Origin: Blastomussa wellsi
Taxonomy: Eukaryota > Cnidaria > Anthozoa > Scleractinia > Plerogyridae
DNA: 64,000 bases
Assembly: GCA_947652115.1 (NCBI GenBank)
Contig: OX393568.1
Span: 9,877,270 to 9,941,269 of the forward strand
Direction: 5' to 3'
The position numbers and the translations under genes are program-made. Positions within the stretch are counted from its first letter, which is position 1. Every line of letters starts with the position of its first letter. This document shows positions 22,125 to 31,700 of the stretch, in pieces. Under the pieces are notes generated by a model. The model was not told the DNA's origin and did not search any database. It saw only the letters and a program-made list of their open reading frames with translations.

Positions 22125-22640
22125 TTATTCCACATAAAGTCCAATTTCATTGAGTAAAACTTGATGGTGCTTTGCATCGTCTATGTCAAGGAATTTATCT
22201 GTGGATATCGCTATTTTTTCAGTTTTAAAATTCCAGTTTCCAAAAAATATTGTTCTAATTGGAGTATTATCTGAACTAAAAGTTTTGCTTACTTCAGCTC
22301 CATTTACATTCATTTTCATTTTATATGTGTTATTAATTTTACAAAACCAAAGCATTAATTTTTCACCAGTATAACTGCTGACGAATGATGAAGATGCATA
22401 TGTTTTACCTTTATAAATAACTAATTGGTTTGAGGTAAATTTCCCTATGCATCAAGAAAACTAATGGTAGAATATTTATTTCCATGTTTAAAGACGATAA
22501 CAAAAGTAAATCTTCCACTCTTTACTTCACTCTGTATTTCAAATTTTATTAAATCCCAATTATACCTATGAATACCCAAATCTTTATTTGCTAATATTAA
22601 ATTTCTGATTTTACTTTTAGCTTTCCAATAATCAAAAATA
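22125..22640 (-). pseudogene. Unknown Polinton B protein, 5'-truncated
   Basis: From about 22640 leftward one frame reads YWKAKSKIRNLILANKDLG and then beta-rich sequence (GRFTFVIVFKHGNKYSTISF). After a stop and a frame change near 22430 it continues as LWFCKINNTYKMKMNVNGAE to a stop at 22125. The composition, with alternating hydrophobic beta-like strands, could be a virion protein, but no family is recognised. The 5' end is fused to the ATPase fragment near 22640, marking a deletion join. Confidence 0.45.
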
Positions 22641-23056
22641 AAGCACCCAACGCCATTTTCTCATCCAGTGATAATATAATTCCCATCGAAGAAATTCCCA
22701 AAGAAGGTCAAAAAATTGTAATCTTCGACGATTTTGTAACAGAGAAAAATCAGAAACCTCTAATAGATTACTTTATTCAAGGTCGTCACAAAAATTGTTC
22801 AGTTATCTACCTGTCGCAATCCTATTACTCCACTCCCAAAGGCATTAGACTTAACTGCTCACATCTAATTATCTTTGACCTCCAATCAAAAAGAGAGAGC
22901 AGCGTAGTAACAAAAGAAAATAATACATCAGCCGAAACATACCGAAGAGCAACCCAAGAACCTTATTCATTTCTCTACATTGACAAAATTAGTCAGTGTC
23001 AAGAATTTCAACGAACGTATTCAATAGAGGATTTCATTAAAAATCTAAATTCTTAA
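22622..23056 (+). pseudogene. Polinton packaging ATPase (FtsK/HerA-type), C-terminal half
   Basis: In Polintons this enzyme is the predicted genome-packaging motor. The open frame carries the Walker B strand KIVIFDDFV near 22715 and the family block YFIQGRHKNCSVIYLSQSYY, with LNCSHLIIFD after it, ending at a TAA at 23054-23056. The Walker A loop and everything before it is missing: the frame begins at the deletion join near 22640. Remaining length is about 140 codons, against about 250 expected. A 43-base A+T-rich gap follows before the next gene. Confidence 0.85.
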
Positions 23057-23099
23057 TAACAATCTTAATTAAGATTATGTAATTAATAGATATAAGATT

Positions 23100-24154
23100 A
23101 TGTCAATTAGTAGATGGAAAGAAATTGCCAGAGAAAAAGAATCAAATGAAAAACTTATCAAAAAAATTAATGAGCAAATATTTGACTATAAACTTTCACA
23201 TGAAGTTGGTCAATCTAAATTTGAAAAAGTCTTTAAACCTATCACATCACGTATTGATGAAGGAATCAAAATACGCGGAGCCCTACCACTCCCAGCACCA
23301 AAGGTATTAGCTGAAAAAGCCGTTGGTGAAGATTATGATGACTTTGACCCATATGACGATGGTTATGGAACCGATCTACCTAAACCACCAGATCTCCCAC
23401 CTTATATACCACCAGAAGATGACGATGATGATGAAGGCCTACAACCACCACAATACCACCACCACCACCACCAAGAGAAAAATGGAGTACACCTCCGCCT
23501 TATAAAGATGATTATGATAAATATAAAAAAGAATTTAAAAAAGAACAAAAAGAATTATTTAAAGAAAGAAAAATAAGAAGATCCATTATTGGTCAAAATA
23601 AATCAAAAGGAGATGATTATGTTTTTCAACATGATGGAAAATTTAAAGGTAAATCAACTGGTGAACTTAAAGAAGAAGAAAAAGAGTTAACAAAAAGAAT
23701 AGATGAAATTGATCAACAAACAGAACCTTCTTTTAAAAAATTTAAGAGATTAAAAGAATCAGAAAAATATAAATTTAAAACTCAAGAACCACGACCATTT
23801 GGTCAATCTGATTTACAGGAACAAATAAGTAAATTAAAGAAAACACCAGAACCCAAACCGAAACCAAAACCAACTGATCCATTCATGGAAGAATTAATGA
23901 AAAAATTTAAAAACACGAAAGGAAAAGACAATGAGTGGTCAGATGAAGATATAAGTGGCAGTGGTATCAATGAACGAGACTCACACTTGAAATTAATTGA
24001 AAGATTAGAATTATTATGTGGTTCTCTGACAGCCGGCAACACATCACTTGGGATAAGACAAGAAGCAATGCGAATACTTAATTTCCTCCTGTATAAAAAA
24101 CGAATTAATAAACAAACTCATAAAAGCGTTTTCGCCAATTATCTACTAAATTAA
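23100..24154 (+). pseudogene. Polinton B conserved protein, Pro/Asp-rich middle, one frameshift
   Basis: The start ATG at 23100 follows TAATTAATAGATATAAGATT. The N-terminal 65 residues form a charged helix ending in KPITSRIDEGIK. A Pro/Asp-rich linker (DLPPYIPPEDDDDDEG) follows. The frame is lost in a CCA trinucleotide run at about 23451-23471 and resumes in another frame as a Lys/Glu-rich coiled region. The end, to 24154, is a compact helical domain containing LLCGSLTAGNTSLGIRQEA. About 350 codons in all. The same arrangement (helix, disordered linker, GNTS helical end) is known to me as an uncharacterised protein encoded just before the minor capsid gene in animal Polintons. A virion role is inferred from position only. 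Confidence 0.65.
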
Positions 24155-24157
24155 TAT

Positions 24158-24889
24158 ATGACAGAAATACATCTGATATTATCTTCAAGTATGGCAAAAA
24201 GACAACGTCAGCAATTTAATCAAAATGCTGACGATTTTCGAATTTATTTTGATAACCCCATACAACTTGACCCCAATAGAAATTACCGAATGGCTCTCGA
24301 TGAAATTACTGAAATGACCTATTCATGGTTCAATATATCACCAGATTACAACAATAATAAAATCAGATATAGGAAAACAGCATCAGCTCCATGGATAGAC
24401 ATAGATTTCCCCGATGGCAACTACTCTTACGTTGACATCAACGAACAAATACAGAGCTACGACAGAAACATCACCCTTGAATACGACCACGCCCTCCTTA
24501 GAGTTCAAATAAGTATGAAGCAAAATTATGAACTCGACCTATCCCAAAATAATTTCCACATACTCATAGGTTTCAATAAACAAATTTACACCGAACAAGA
24601 AAACGCAGGAGAAAATATCCCCAATATTACTAATTCTGTGGATTTATTGTGCATACACACAGACCTCACATATCGTAATACAACAGACGTATCAAGTGAT
24701 GTACTATTTTGTTTTTCAGTAATATCAAGAAACATCGCCCGATCTTACCCCTTCTTTGCAGAACCCAGGAGATTGAAATTACTCCCAATTAATAAAAACA
24801 TAACAGATGGACTAAACAGACCAGTTAAATTTAATGGAACAGAAAATACAATTATGATTATAATAACTGATGATGAATATCAGAATTAA
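24158..24889 (+). CDS. Polinton minor capsid (penton-type) protein
   Basis: Intact 243-codon frame starting 3 bases after the previous gene. Polinton minor capsid proteins are single jelly-roll proteins predicted to form the five-fold vertices. Seen here: an N-terminal strand with LILSSSM, then FRIYFDNPIQLDPNRNYRMALDEI, the usual entry strand of the family, regular beta-rich sequence with WIDIDFPDGNYSYVDINEQI, and a closing IMIIITDDE. Length fits the family, and the position between the Pro/Asp-rich gene and the major capsid gene is the usual order. This is one of the least damaged genes of Polinton B. Confidence 0.85.
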   Translation: MTEIHLILSSSMAKRQRQQFNQNADDFRIYFDNPIQLDPNRNYRMALDEITEMTYSWFNISPDYNNNKIRYRKTASAPWIDIDFPDGNYSYVDINEQIQSYDRNITLEYDHALLRVQISMKQNYELDLSQNNFHILIGFNKQIYTEQENAGENIPNITNSVDLLCIHTDLTYRNTTDVSSDVLFCFSVISRNIARSYPFFAEPRRLKLLPINKNITDGLNRPVKFNGTENTIMIIITDDEYQN

Positions 24890-24915
24890 CATATTATATA
24901 ACCAACAATTATAGA

Positions 24916-25137
24916 ATGAACAGACCACATGAATGGATGAAACAATACAATCCAAGAACCGGCCTATATGAATACTATCATAAAGGTACAGGAATAACTA
25001 CGAGATCCCTCGAGCGAATAGACAGAAGACCCCCAGAAGCCCCGCGAGCTCCTCGAAGAGGGGCGAGCGCAATACCCAAACAATCTTATAACGCAGGAAA
25101 TGAAATTCTCAAACGGTTGTCTAGTATGAGAGTGTAG
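24916..25137 (+). CDS. Small basic Polinton B protein
   Basis: A 73-codon intact frame between the two capsid genes. It begins MNRPHEWMKQYNPRTGLYEY, has an Arg/Pro-rich middle (RRPPEAPRAPRRG) and ends in a short helix. It is preceded by the A+T-rich ACATATTATATAACCAACAA promoter-like stretch. The basic charge could suit DNA or capsid binding; that is inference. No family is recognised. Confidence 0.55.
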   Translation: MNRPHEWMKQYNPRTGLYEYYHKGTGITTRSLERIDRRPPEAPRAPRRGASAIPKQSYNAGNEILKRLSSMRV

Positions 25138-25158
25138 TTTTATATTACTAATAATTAT

Positions 25159-25799
25159 ATGTTCAGATCAGAAGACAATCTCAAGAAAACAGACTTTATC
25201 ACATTTAACCTGGTAACTCAACCACAGAGTAATGTACCAAATGATCAATTTCAAAAGAAAACAGACTACACCTTTGACATCAAAGACAGATCAACTTGGT
25301 TTGACTGGTACAATGGCTACCTCCTGATTAAGTATAGAGTTGAATTAATGCAGGTAATACTCAAGGTGCTTGCATATCAACTATCAACGGCGCAACAAGT
25401 ATAATTAATCATATGATGATAACCTCCGCCGGCAGAAAAGTTTACGATGGTAATGATCTTCATAAAATTTCTTTCGTTAAGAGTCTCCTGGAATACTCAC
25501 ATGATTACGCTTCGACTGTAGCAACTCAAATTGGTTGGTACCTTGATGACAGACCAATACATGAACATAATACCGCACTTGCAGCCTCGAACTTTCCTAA
25601 AACTGGGGTATTTAAGAGAAATGAAATGATTCAGGATTTAGCCCCCCAGGAAGCCGTCATTCCCCTAAATAAATTTTCTTTCTTTCAGGAACTTCAAGAT
25701 AAAATGTTACCCCCCATGCAATTAGAAATTAAAATGACAATGAATAATGACGACGAATATATTTACAGAGCTGGAGATATGAGTCAAAGTATTATTTGA
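25159..25799 (+). pseudogene. Polinton major capsid protein, N-terminal part, frameshifted
   Basis: This is the double jelly-roll capsomer of Polintons. The first frame (25159 on) begins MFRSEDNLKKTDFITFNLV, with STWFDWYNGYLLIKYRVEL, the typical first strands. Near 25345 a one-base shift moves it to the next frame, which reads INHMMITSAGRKVYDGNDLH, then IGWYLDDRP and FSFFQELQDKMLPPMQLEIK before a stop at 25797-25799. Only about 213 codons remain of an expected 450 or more, so the second jelly-roll is missing, probably by deletion at about 25795. It lies directly downstream of the penton gene, as is usual. Confidence 0.8.
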
Positions 25800-26444
25800 A
25801 ATTAATGAAATTAAGAAATCAATTAAATATTCCACCTTACAAGAAATATGAAGCAAGATTAATTAAATTATTTTGGAGAGTAAAGAAAAATAAAATCATT
25901 TTTGATTATACCAGTAAAAAATGTATTTATTGTAAATTATTATGGATGAACTACCTTTACAACGATCAACAATTTTGTTCACCGCAGCATTTTAATTATT
26001 TTAATAAGGAGTGGAAACAAGCAGAGTTACGTTATTTTTTGAAAATAGAAAAAATCCATTTGGTAATTTTTACACTTTTACTGAAAATAAAATTTATCCA
26101 TAATTTTTTCTATATTGAATATATAGTTATGATCATGTGTGAGTATTGTATGAATGAAAATATAAAAATCAAAGTATTATGTGAGTTTTGCCATAAAATT
26201 GTGAGGATATGCGAAGAATGTGATCAAAGATACAAGGAAATGTGCGATGAATGTGATACACTCCTGATATTGCTTGAGATACAAATATTATTTTCCATGT
26301 GATTTCTGTAAAAAAGACCATTATCTTTGTCATAGATGTATTGATTCTCGATTTATTTGTCTAAAATGTGGACAAAGTATTGAATTATGTTACGTTTGTC
26401 AAGATATTGGAATCTGTGATAAATGTTTCAGATTTAAAAAATAA
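25796..26444 (+). pseudogene. Cys-rich CxxC-repeat protein of Polinton B, one frameshift
   Basis: Open from 25796. The first about 110 codons (IPPYKKYEARLIKLFWRVKK, with CIYC and FCSPQHFN) may be a separate gene or the same one. From the ATG at 26129 the protein is a chain of CxxC knuckles: CEYC, CEFC, CEEC, CDEC, then after a shift near 26270 CDFC, CHRC, CLKC, CYVC, CDKC, ending at a TAA at 26442-26444. The nine pairs are spaced 5 to 15 residues apart, so at least four zinc ions could bind. It resembles stacked zinc ribbons or RING-like knots, but fits no family I can name. It stands where the missing half of the major capsid gene would be. Confidence 0.5.
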
Positions 26445-26550
26445 TTTTTTTATTCTATTTCAATTAAAAAGCCTCGTCTGATGGGGCTTTTTTACGTATA
26501 TTGAAATTATCTACTTAATTATTATTACTGACAAGGAGATACTCAGGATT
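26445..26550. terminator. A+T-rich gap with a short hairpin
   Basis: T-rich sequence followed by AAAAAGCC...GGCTTTTTT (26466-26494), a stem with a T-run. It may mark the end of transcription, but Pol II termination cannot be read from sequence. Confidence 0.25.
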
Positions 26551-26838
26551 ATGAAAATGAAATATTACGAATTTTTAAATTATTATGATAAGAAAAATAA
26601 TAAGATTATGAGAAAAAAGAATTTTCATAGGGATTTACCACCAGAAGAAAAAATGGCAAGATATGATAGAATTTTATTTCGTATTAATAATTTAATAAAT
26701 AATGTGGAAGGAGCCTATGATGACTCGTCTAGAGTTAGTGAATTAACGAGGAATGATTTTTCTATTTTTATTGAAAATTTTCGAAATAACTATTTATTAA
26801 ATCCTCATTATGATCCACTGAATCTGCAAATCAACTAA
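26551..26838 (+). CDS. Small Polinton B protein, unknown
   Basis: Intact 95-codon frame, very Lys/Asn-rich, mainly helical (MKYYEFLNYYDKK, MARYDRILFRINNLINN). Its 3' end overlaps by 8 bases the convergent protease gene. No family is recognised. The A+T-rich upstream and intact frame support a real gene. Confidence 0.45.
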   Translation: MKMKYYEFLNYYDKKNNKIMRKKNFHRDLPPEEKMARYDRILFRINNLINNVEGAYDDSSRVSELTRNDFSIFIENFRNNYLLNPHYDPLNLQIN

Positions 26839-27206
26839 GAGCTAATTCTGGGCTTTCTTTAAATTTAATGGTTCTATGTAGAGAATAAAGACAATAATAA
26901 CCACATAGAACACTATTTTTATGCTGTATTTGTTTTTTATTGTATGATACTTTTATTTTATCTCTGATAGCTCTCTTGCGATATTCTTCTGTATTATGCA
27001 TTCCAAAAGAATCAAAATAAAAAAGATATTTTTTCGATGTAGGTACACAACATACCCAATGAGTGCCTAATCCTTTAATTTTGTCAAGATTAATAATACA
27101 AGGAGAATGTTGAGGAGTTGGCCAATGTTCGTTTCTCATGAGGATGCCTTTTATTTTCAACCCCAAATAGTCTAACAAATCCATTAGATTAAAGTTGGAC
27201 AGTGGC
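26831..27206 (-). CDS. Polinton cysteine protease (adenain-like, C5 type)
   Basis: Predicted to mature capsid proteins. The catalytic set is visible: His in GLGTHWVCC, Asp in YFDSFGMH and Cys in SVLCGYYCLYSL, with Gln in the QHKNS region upstream of the Cys. The frame is open upstream of the first ATG (27184) and includes PLSNFNLMDLL, a normal N-terminal block of the family, so the protein begins upstream, around 27206 or before. No stop or shift lies inside the catalytic domain. The start is uncertain because the gene upstream is fused or frameshifted into it. Confidence 0.85.
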
Positions 27207-27250
27207 TTATTTTCGTTTGGAAGAATAAGCTTTATTTTTTTCGCGTTTTT

Positions 27251-27709
27251 TTAACTGCCTTTGCCGATCTGCCCATTGTCCAATAAATGGAGGGGGACGA
27301 AAATATCGGGGATCAACTTGGACGAGCTTTGCGAGCGATCCACCTCTGGTCCAGTCTTCTGTGTTTTTGGTGGGGGTACCTGTGCACGTCTTCGACTTCT
27401 TGGCCTTGGTCTACTCATTCCCATTTGGCTATGACTAAATGGAGCAACTTGTAAACCACTGCCAGTCAATTTTTTCATCTTTCTCAGTTCTGTAATTTGT
27501 GATCTGCTTATTTTTAATTTTACACCTTTATCTTTTTCAATATTTTTATTAACGTGATTAAGCTGCGGTATTTCATAATTACCTTTTTCTTTTGCAAGAT
27601 TTACTTTATTTAAAGAAATGGTTGTTTCACAGCTATTTTCAATTGCTCTTTTTAATTTTTTTATCTGACCATCTGTCAGTAATAAATCAATTACTTGATA
27701 TTCTGTCAT
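27251..27709 (-). pseudogene. Polinton B protein with LTDGQ / K-rich repeats
   Basis: The ATG at 27709 (MTEYQVIDLLLTDGQIKKLK) is preferred over an upstream in-frame ATG at 27742 because it follows the A+T-rich promoter-like gap. Two similar modules, LTDGQIKKLKRAIEN and ISRSQITELRKMKK, look like repeated short helix units. Next come SGLQ, a run of basic residues (RPRPRSRRRAQVPPPK) and a tail in which the frame appears shifted near 27310. Proteins of this plan are common next to the protease in animal Polintons and are sometimes compared with adenovirus core proteins; I cannot confirm that. The gene is divergent from the one at 27756. Confidence 0.5.
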
Positions 27710-27755
27710 TATATATCTATTAGTTATATAATTAACTACCAAATTAATATATTGT
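27710..27755. promoter_or_regulatory. Short A+T-rich divergent promoter region
   Basis: Only 46 bases separate two start codons facing away from each other. It contains TAGTTATATAATTAACTA and AATTAATATATTG. Similar TAATTA/ACTAATATA strings stand directly before most other Polinton B genes. Confidence 0.45.
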
Positions 27756-28151
27756 ATGACGGAAAAAACGTACTGTATTGTTTATAAGAAAAAAACTGGA
27801 AATAAAAATGTTAAGTGTGAAAAGACAAGTAATGGAAGGAGAATAATGAAATCGACTTGTAGTGAATCGCCACACATTAAAACCTAATTCGTTAAATCAA
27901 CAGAAACACGGAGTTCGGGTGGTGGTATTGGTGAAACTATCAATGAACAAATTGGTAAAGAATTCCTGGATTTCTTCCTGGAGTTGATAAGAAACTGTTA
28001 GATAAATACTGTTGCTAAGGGTGCGTTCAATATAAAGACAGGATTATTTTCTAAGAAATTTTGGACACATCCATCGAGCCATGATCCAAGTTGTGATTAC
28101 GTTTCATATGATAAGAAAACTGGAAAATATGTGAATCATTGGTGTGATTAA
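27756..28151 (+). pseudogene. DUF5679-like Polinton protein, first copy, broken
   Basis: Starts at the ATG at 27756 (MTEKTYCIVYKKKTGNKNVK), with GRRIMKSTCSE and a KT(K)FVKST-like block interrupted by a stop near 27885. A second protein-like part (about 27890-28151) has GGGIGETINEQIGKE and ends near DYVSYDKKTGKYVNHWCD. The first 45 residues repeat in the next gene (MVKTYCIVHKKLTGNKNVK at 28195), so the domain is duplicated. Two of the four usual zinc-binding Cys seem absent. The family name is from memory. Confidence 0.45.
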
Positions 28152-28194
28152 TTATTTTATTGTCTAATTAACTAATATAAAGTGAAACTCGTGG

Positions 28195-28545
28195 ATGGTT
28201 AAGACTTACTGTATTGTTCACAAGAAATTAACTGGAAATAAAAATGTCAAGTATGAAATGACTAGTAATGGTAGAAGAATTATGAAATCAACTTGTTCTT
28301 AGGGTAATCATATAAAAACCAAATTCATTAAATCAACTACTGGGAAAGGCATAGATATTCATAAAGCTATTTTGAAAGTTGCTCCAAAGAAAGGATTTGT
28401 ACTTGCAGGTCATAAATACACTGGACCGGGGAATCCCCTTCATAAACAATTAGGGCATGATGATGAGGGAAATATTTTAGAAATCTATGAAAAACCAACT
28501 GGCATAACTGATAAAGTATCGATGCAGCATGACGTTGATTATGCT
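28195..28545 (+). pseudogene. DUF5679-like / phospholipase-A2-like Polinton protein, 5' part
   Basis: Start ATG at 28195; an in-frame TAG at 28300-28302 separates the two domains. The first 45 residues match the DUF5679-like module of the preceding gene. Then comes KKGFVLAGHKYTGPGNPLHK, the calcium-loop motif (YxGPGN) of secreted-type and parvovirus VP1-type phospholipase A2, and MQHDVDYA with the catalytic His-Asp pair. Polintons and several DNA viruses carry such domains, thought to help membrane passage. The BEL element splits the gene 2 codons after HDVDY, with the 5-bp duplication ATGCT. The 3' part is at 34887-35067. Confidence 0.7.
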
Positions 28546-28734
28546 TGTTCCGGACGATTTGACGGAGATTTAAGACGGCGAAAACGGTAAACTGCAACAC
28601 GAATTTATTCACAACTTCGACTACACGGAATTCTAGACTGCACCGCCAAAAAAAAAAGGAAAAAAGGAATACAAAGGTCAGTCTCGATCGCATGTCACAC
28701 AACAATGTCACGTGCATGGATTTTGGCGCGAACA
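28546..28734 (-). repeat. BEL/Pao 3' LTR
   Basis: Matches 34718-34881 apart from a 24-base insertion after position 28556. Preceded, in element orientation, by the polypurine tract at 28735-28746. Confidence 0.88.
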
Positions 28735-28775
28735 TCCTCCCCCCCGTGTTCGACGGCGGGGCGAGGCGGCGGACA

Positions 28776-31700
28776 CTACTTCGCACTTTCTAGTAAACAC
28801 AGTTTAACTACAGGTCGAGTGTAAACACCACTCTTGGTACGAACTTCAGCTGCTCTAACTCTTCCATCATCTCCAGGAAACACTCTAAGAACACGTGCTA
28901 ACGGCCAACACCCACGCGGAGATTTTTCGTCGACGACGAGGACAAGATCTCCTTCACAGACATTACGAGCTTCGTTTCTCCACTTTCGGCGCTCCGTTAG
29001 TGCTGGCAGATATTCTCGGAGCCAAAGTTTCCAGAAGTGTTGGGTCATTACTTGTGCATGCTTCCATGTCCGACGACTGCACAAGTCTTTGTCACTGACG
29101 ACATCTGGCGGGAAATTAGGGTTTATCCGTCCAAGCAAGAAGTGATTCGGCGTCAAGGCTTCTTCGTCACGGTAATCGGTACTAACATGAGTCAAAGGGC
29201 GACCGTTCATCAATGACTCCACTTCAGCCATAAATGTGAGTAACGTTTCGTCGTTTACACACTGCTTCCCTGCCACCGCTTTAAGCGCTCTTTTAGCAGA
29301 CTGAACGAGGCGTTCCCACGCACCACCGAAATGTGGTGAAGACGGGGGATTGAAGTGCCACTGCACTCCATCATCAGACAGCTGATCGCCGATTCGTTCG
29401 CTGTCCAGGCGTTCGGAGCTCATTCTCGGCTCCAACAAAGTTAGTGCCGTTATCCGACCAAATATGGGCTGGCCTTCCGCGTCTGGCTATCATCCTTCTT
29501 ATAGCCATCAAGCAAGAATCAGTGTCCAGCGAATGAGCAATCTCGAGATGTACTGCGGGAGTAGTCAGACACGTAAATAGCACTCCGTAGCGCTTTTCGG
29601 TCTTTCTCCCGTGGCGCACAAGCATGGGACCAAAATAGTCAACTCCAGTATTTGTAAAGGGCGGTTGCTGATATCCCAGTCTCGAATCGGGCAGATCGGC
29701 CATGACAGGAGGCTCGGGTTTCGCTCGTAGTCTACGACATGAGAGACAACTGGATGTAATCTTCTGAACTGTAGCTAACCCTTTCAGGATCCAATACTTC
29801 TGCCGTAGCTCGTTCAACACCTGCTTGTTACTTGTACAGTACAAACGAAGATGGTGGTGCATTACGACTAGGCGTGTGATTTCGTGGTTCGGGTCCAATA
29901 TCAAAGGATGTCGTGACTCTTCAGGAAGAGGGGCTTTGCGTAGACGGCCACCTACTCTCAAACATTCAACTTCATCCACGTAGGGGTTGAGTGCACTGAG
30001 TCTGCTCTTTACTGGTAGTCGCTTGTTTGATTTCAAGGCTTCAAAGTCTAGGGCAAACGAGTCCATTTGAGCCTTTCGTACGGTGATTATCCCTGCGTTG
30101 TGGAGTTCTGCGGCAGTTAGAGATGACAGAACGCGGTCTTCACGCTTTCTTTTACAGTTATAAACGAAACGACACATCCACGCGACCACACGACGAATTC
30201 TTGTCCAAGAGGAGAACTTCTCTGGGTCTGGAAAATACGCTCTCGTGTCGCTAACAGACGCATGCCCAGACCACTTGGTGTTCTTCACTTCTTTGTCATT
30301 TTCACAGAGGGGTCCAGTAAACGAACTTTGAGGCCAGTGTTCTTCGAGTTTGGAGAAAAAGGCAGGGCCGTTCAACCATTGGCAATGCTGATCCAAATCT
30401 GAACCTCGAAGACCTCGGGTGCAATCGTCGGCCGGGTTAGAATGACCGGGAACGTGTCTCCACTGTGTGGGGTCGGTAGCGTCGTGAATCTCCGATACTC
30501 GGTTTGCCACGAATGTGTGAAAACGTCGGCTTTCACTAGCTATGTACTGCAACACAGTTTTAGAGTCACTCCAAAAGATGATGTCTTCAATGGTAACAGT
30601 CAACTCTCGCTTGATCAGGCAGCATAACCTTACGGCTAAGACAGCAGATTGAAGCTCTAGACGAGGTATGCTCAACTGTTTTAACGGTGCGACGCGGTTC
30701 CTTGCCATAACAAACGAAACTTTAATCGTGCCATCAGGGAGTGAGTATCTAGCATAGCAAACGGCGCCAAATCCCATTTCGGATGCGTCGGCGAACACGT
30801 GAAGTTGTATCGACGCTTCAGGGCAGGCATTAACACAGAAACAACGAGGCAGTTCAAATTCACTTAGCTTCATCAGGTCACCAAGCCATTCGTGCCAAGT
30901 ACTCTGGTCTTCTTCATCTAAGGGATCGTCCCAGCCCTTATTCTTACGCCATAGCGACTGGATTAGACATTTCGTGGGCAGCATGTATGGAGCTAGCACT
31001 CCCAATGGATCGAAAACGGTTGATATGCGACTAAGGACGCCACGCTTGGTAGACTCAGGGGTCTGGCGTGAACAAACAGAGAAACGAAAACAGTCAGTTT
31101 CAGTGTTCCATTTCAAGCCCAGTGTACGTTCAATTGGTAATTCATCAGTTTAAATCGACTGACGGGCTCGCTTTCTCTTGGGCAGGGATCTGCGACAGGA
31201 CTTCCCGGGAGGAACTGATCCACTTTGTCAGCTTGAAACCGCCGCGTGCCAAGAGAGAGGTCATTTCATGGAACAGACGCACTGCGGTGGCTTCCTCACA
31301 CAAGGATTTCAAGAAGTCATCCATGTAGAAATTCTTCTCTACGGCTTCGATCGTTTCGGTAGAAAATGCAGTGTCTCCATAATTGTCGAGAGCTGTCTTT
31401 CTCAATACATAGTTTGCCATACACGGGGAGGACGCTGCTCCGAAAATCGTGACGAGCATCTGATAAACATCAGGTGGGCGCTGCAGTTCTAGGTTCCGCC
31501 ACAGGAATCTCATGGCGGGTTGGTCTTCCTCTATAATTCGAACCTGGTGAAACATGGCTTCGATGTCGGCAGCCAGGCCAACGCGCTGCTCTCTAAACCG
31601 CAACAGCACACCCACTAGGCTATTCAGGAGATCGGGCCCGATGCGAAGTTTGTCATTCAATGATACTCCATCATGCTTGGCGGCAGCATCCGTAACGATT

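Noticed and set aside
28834..29145. + strand frames over the BEL integrase end
   Set aside because: Antisense shadows of the integrase C-terminal region.
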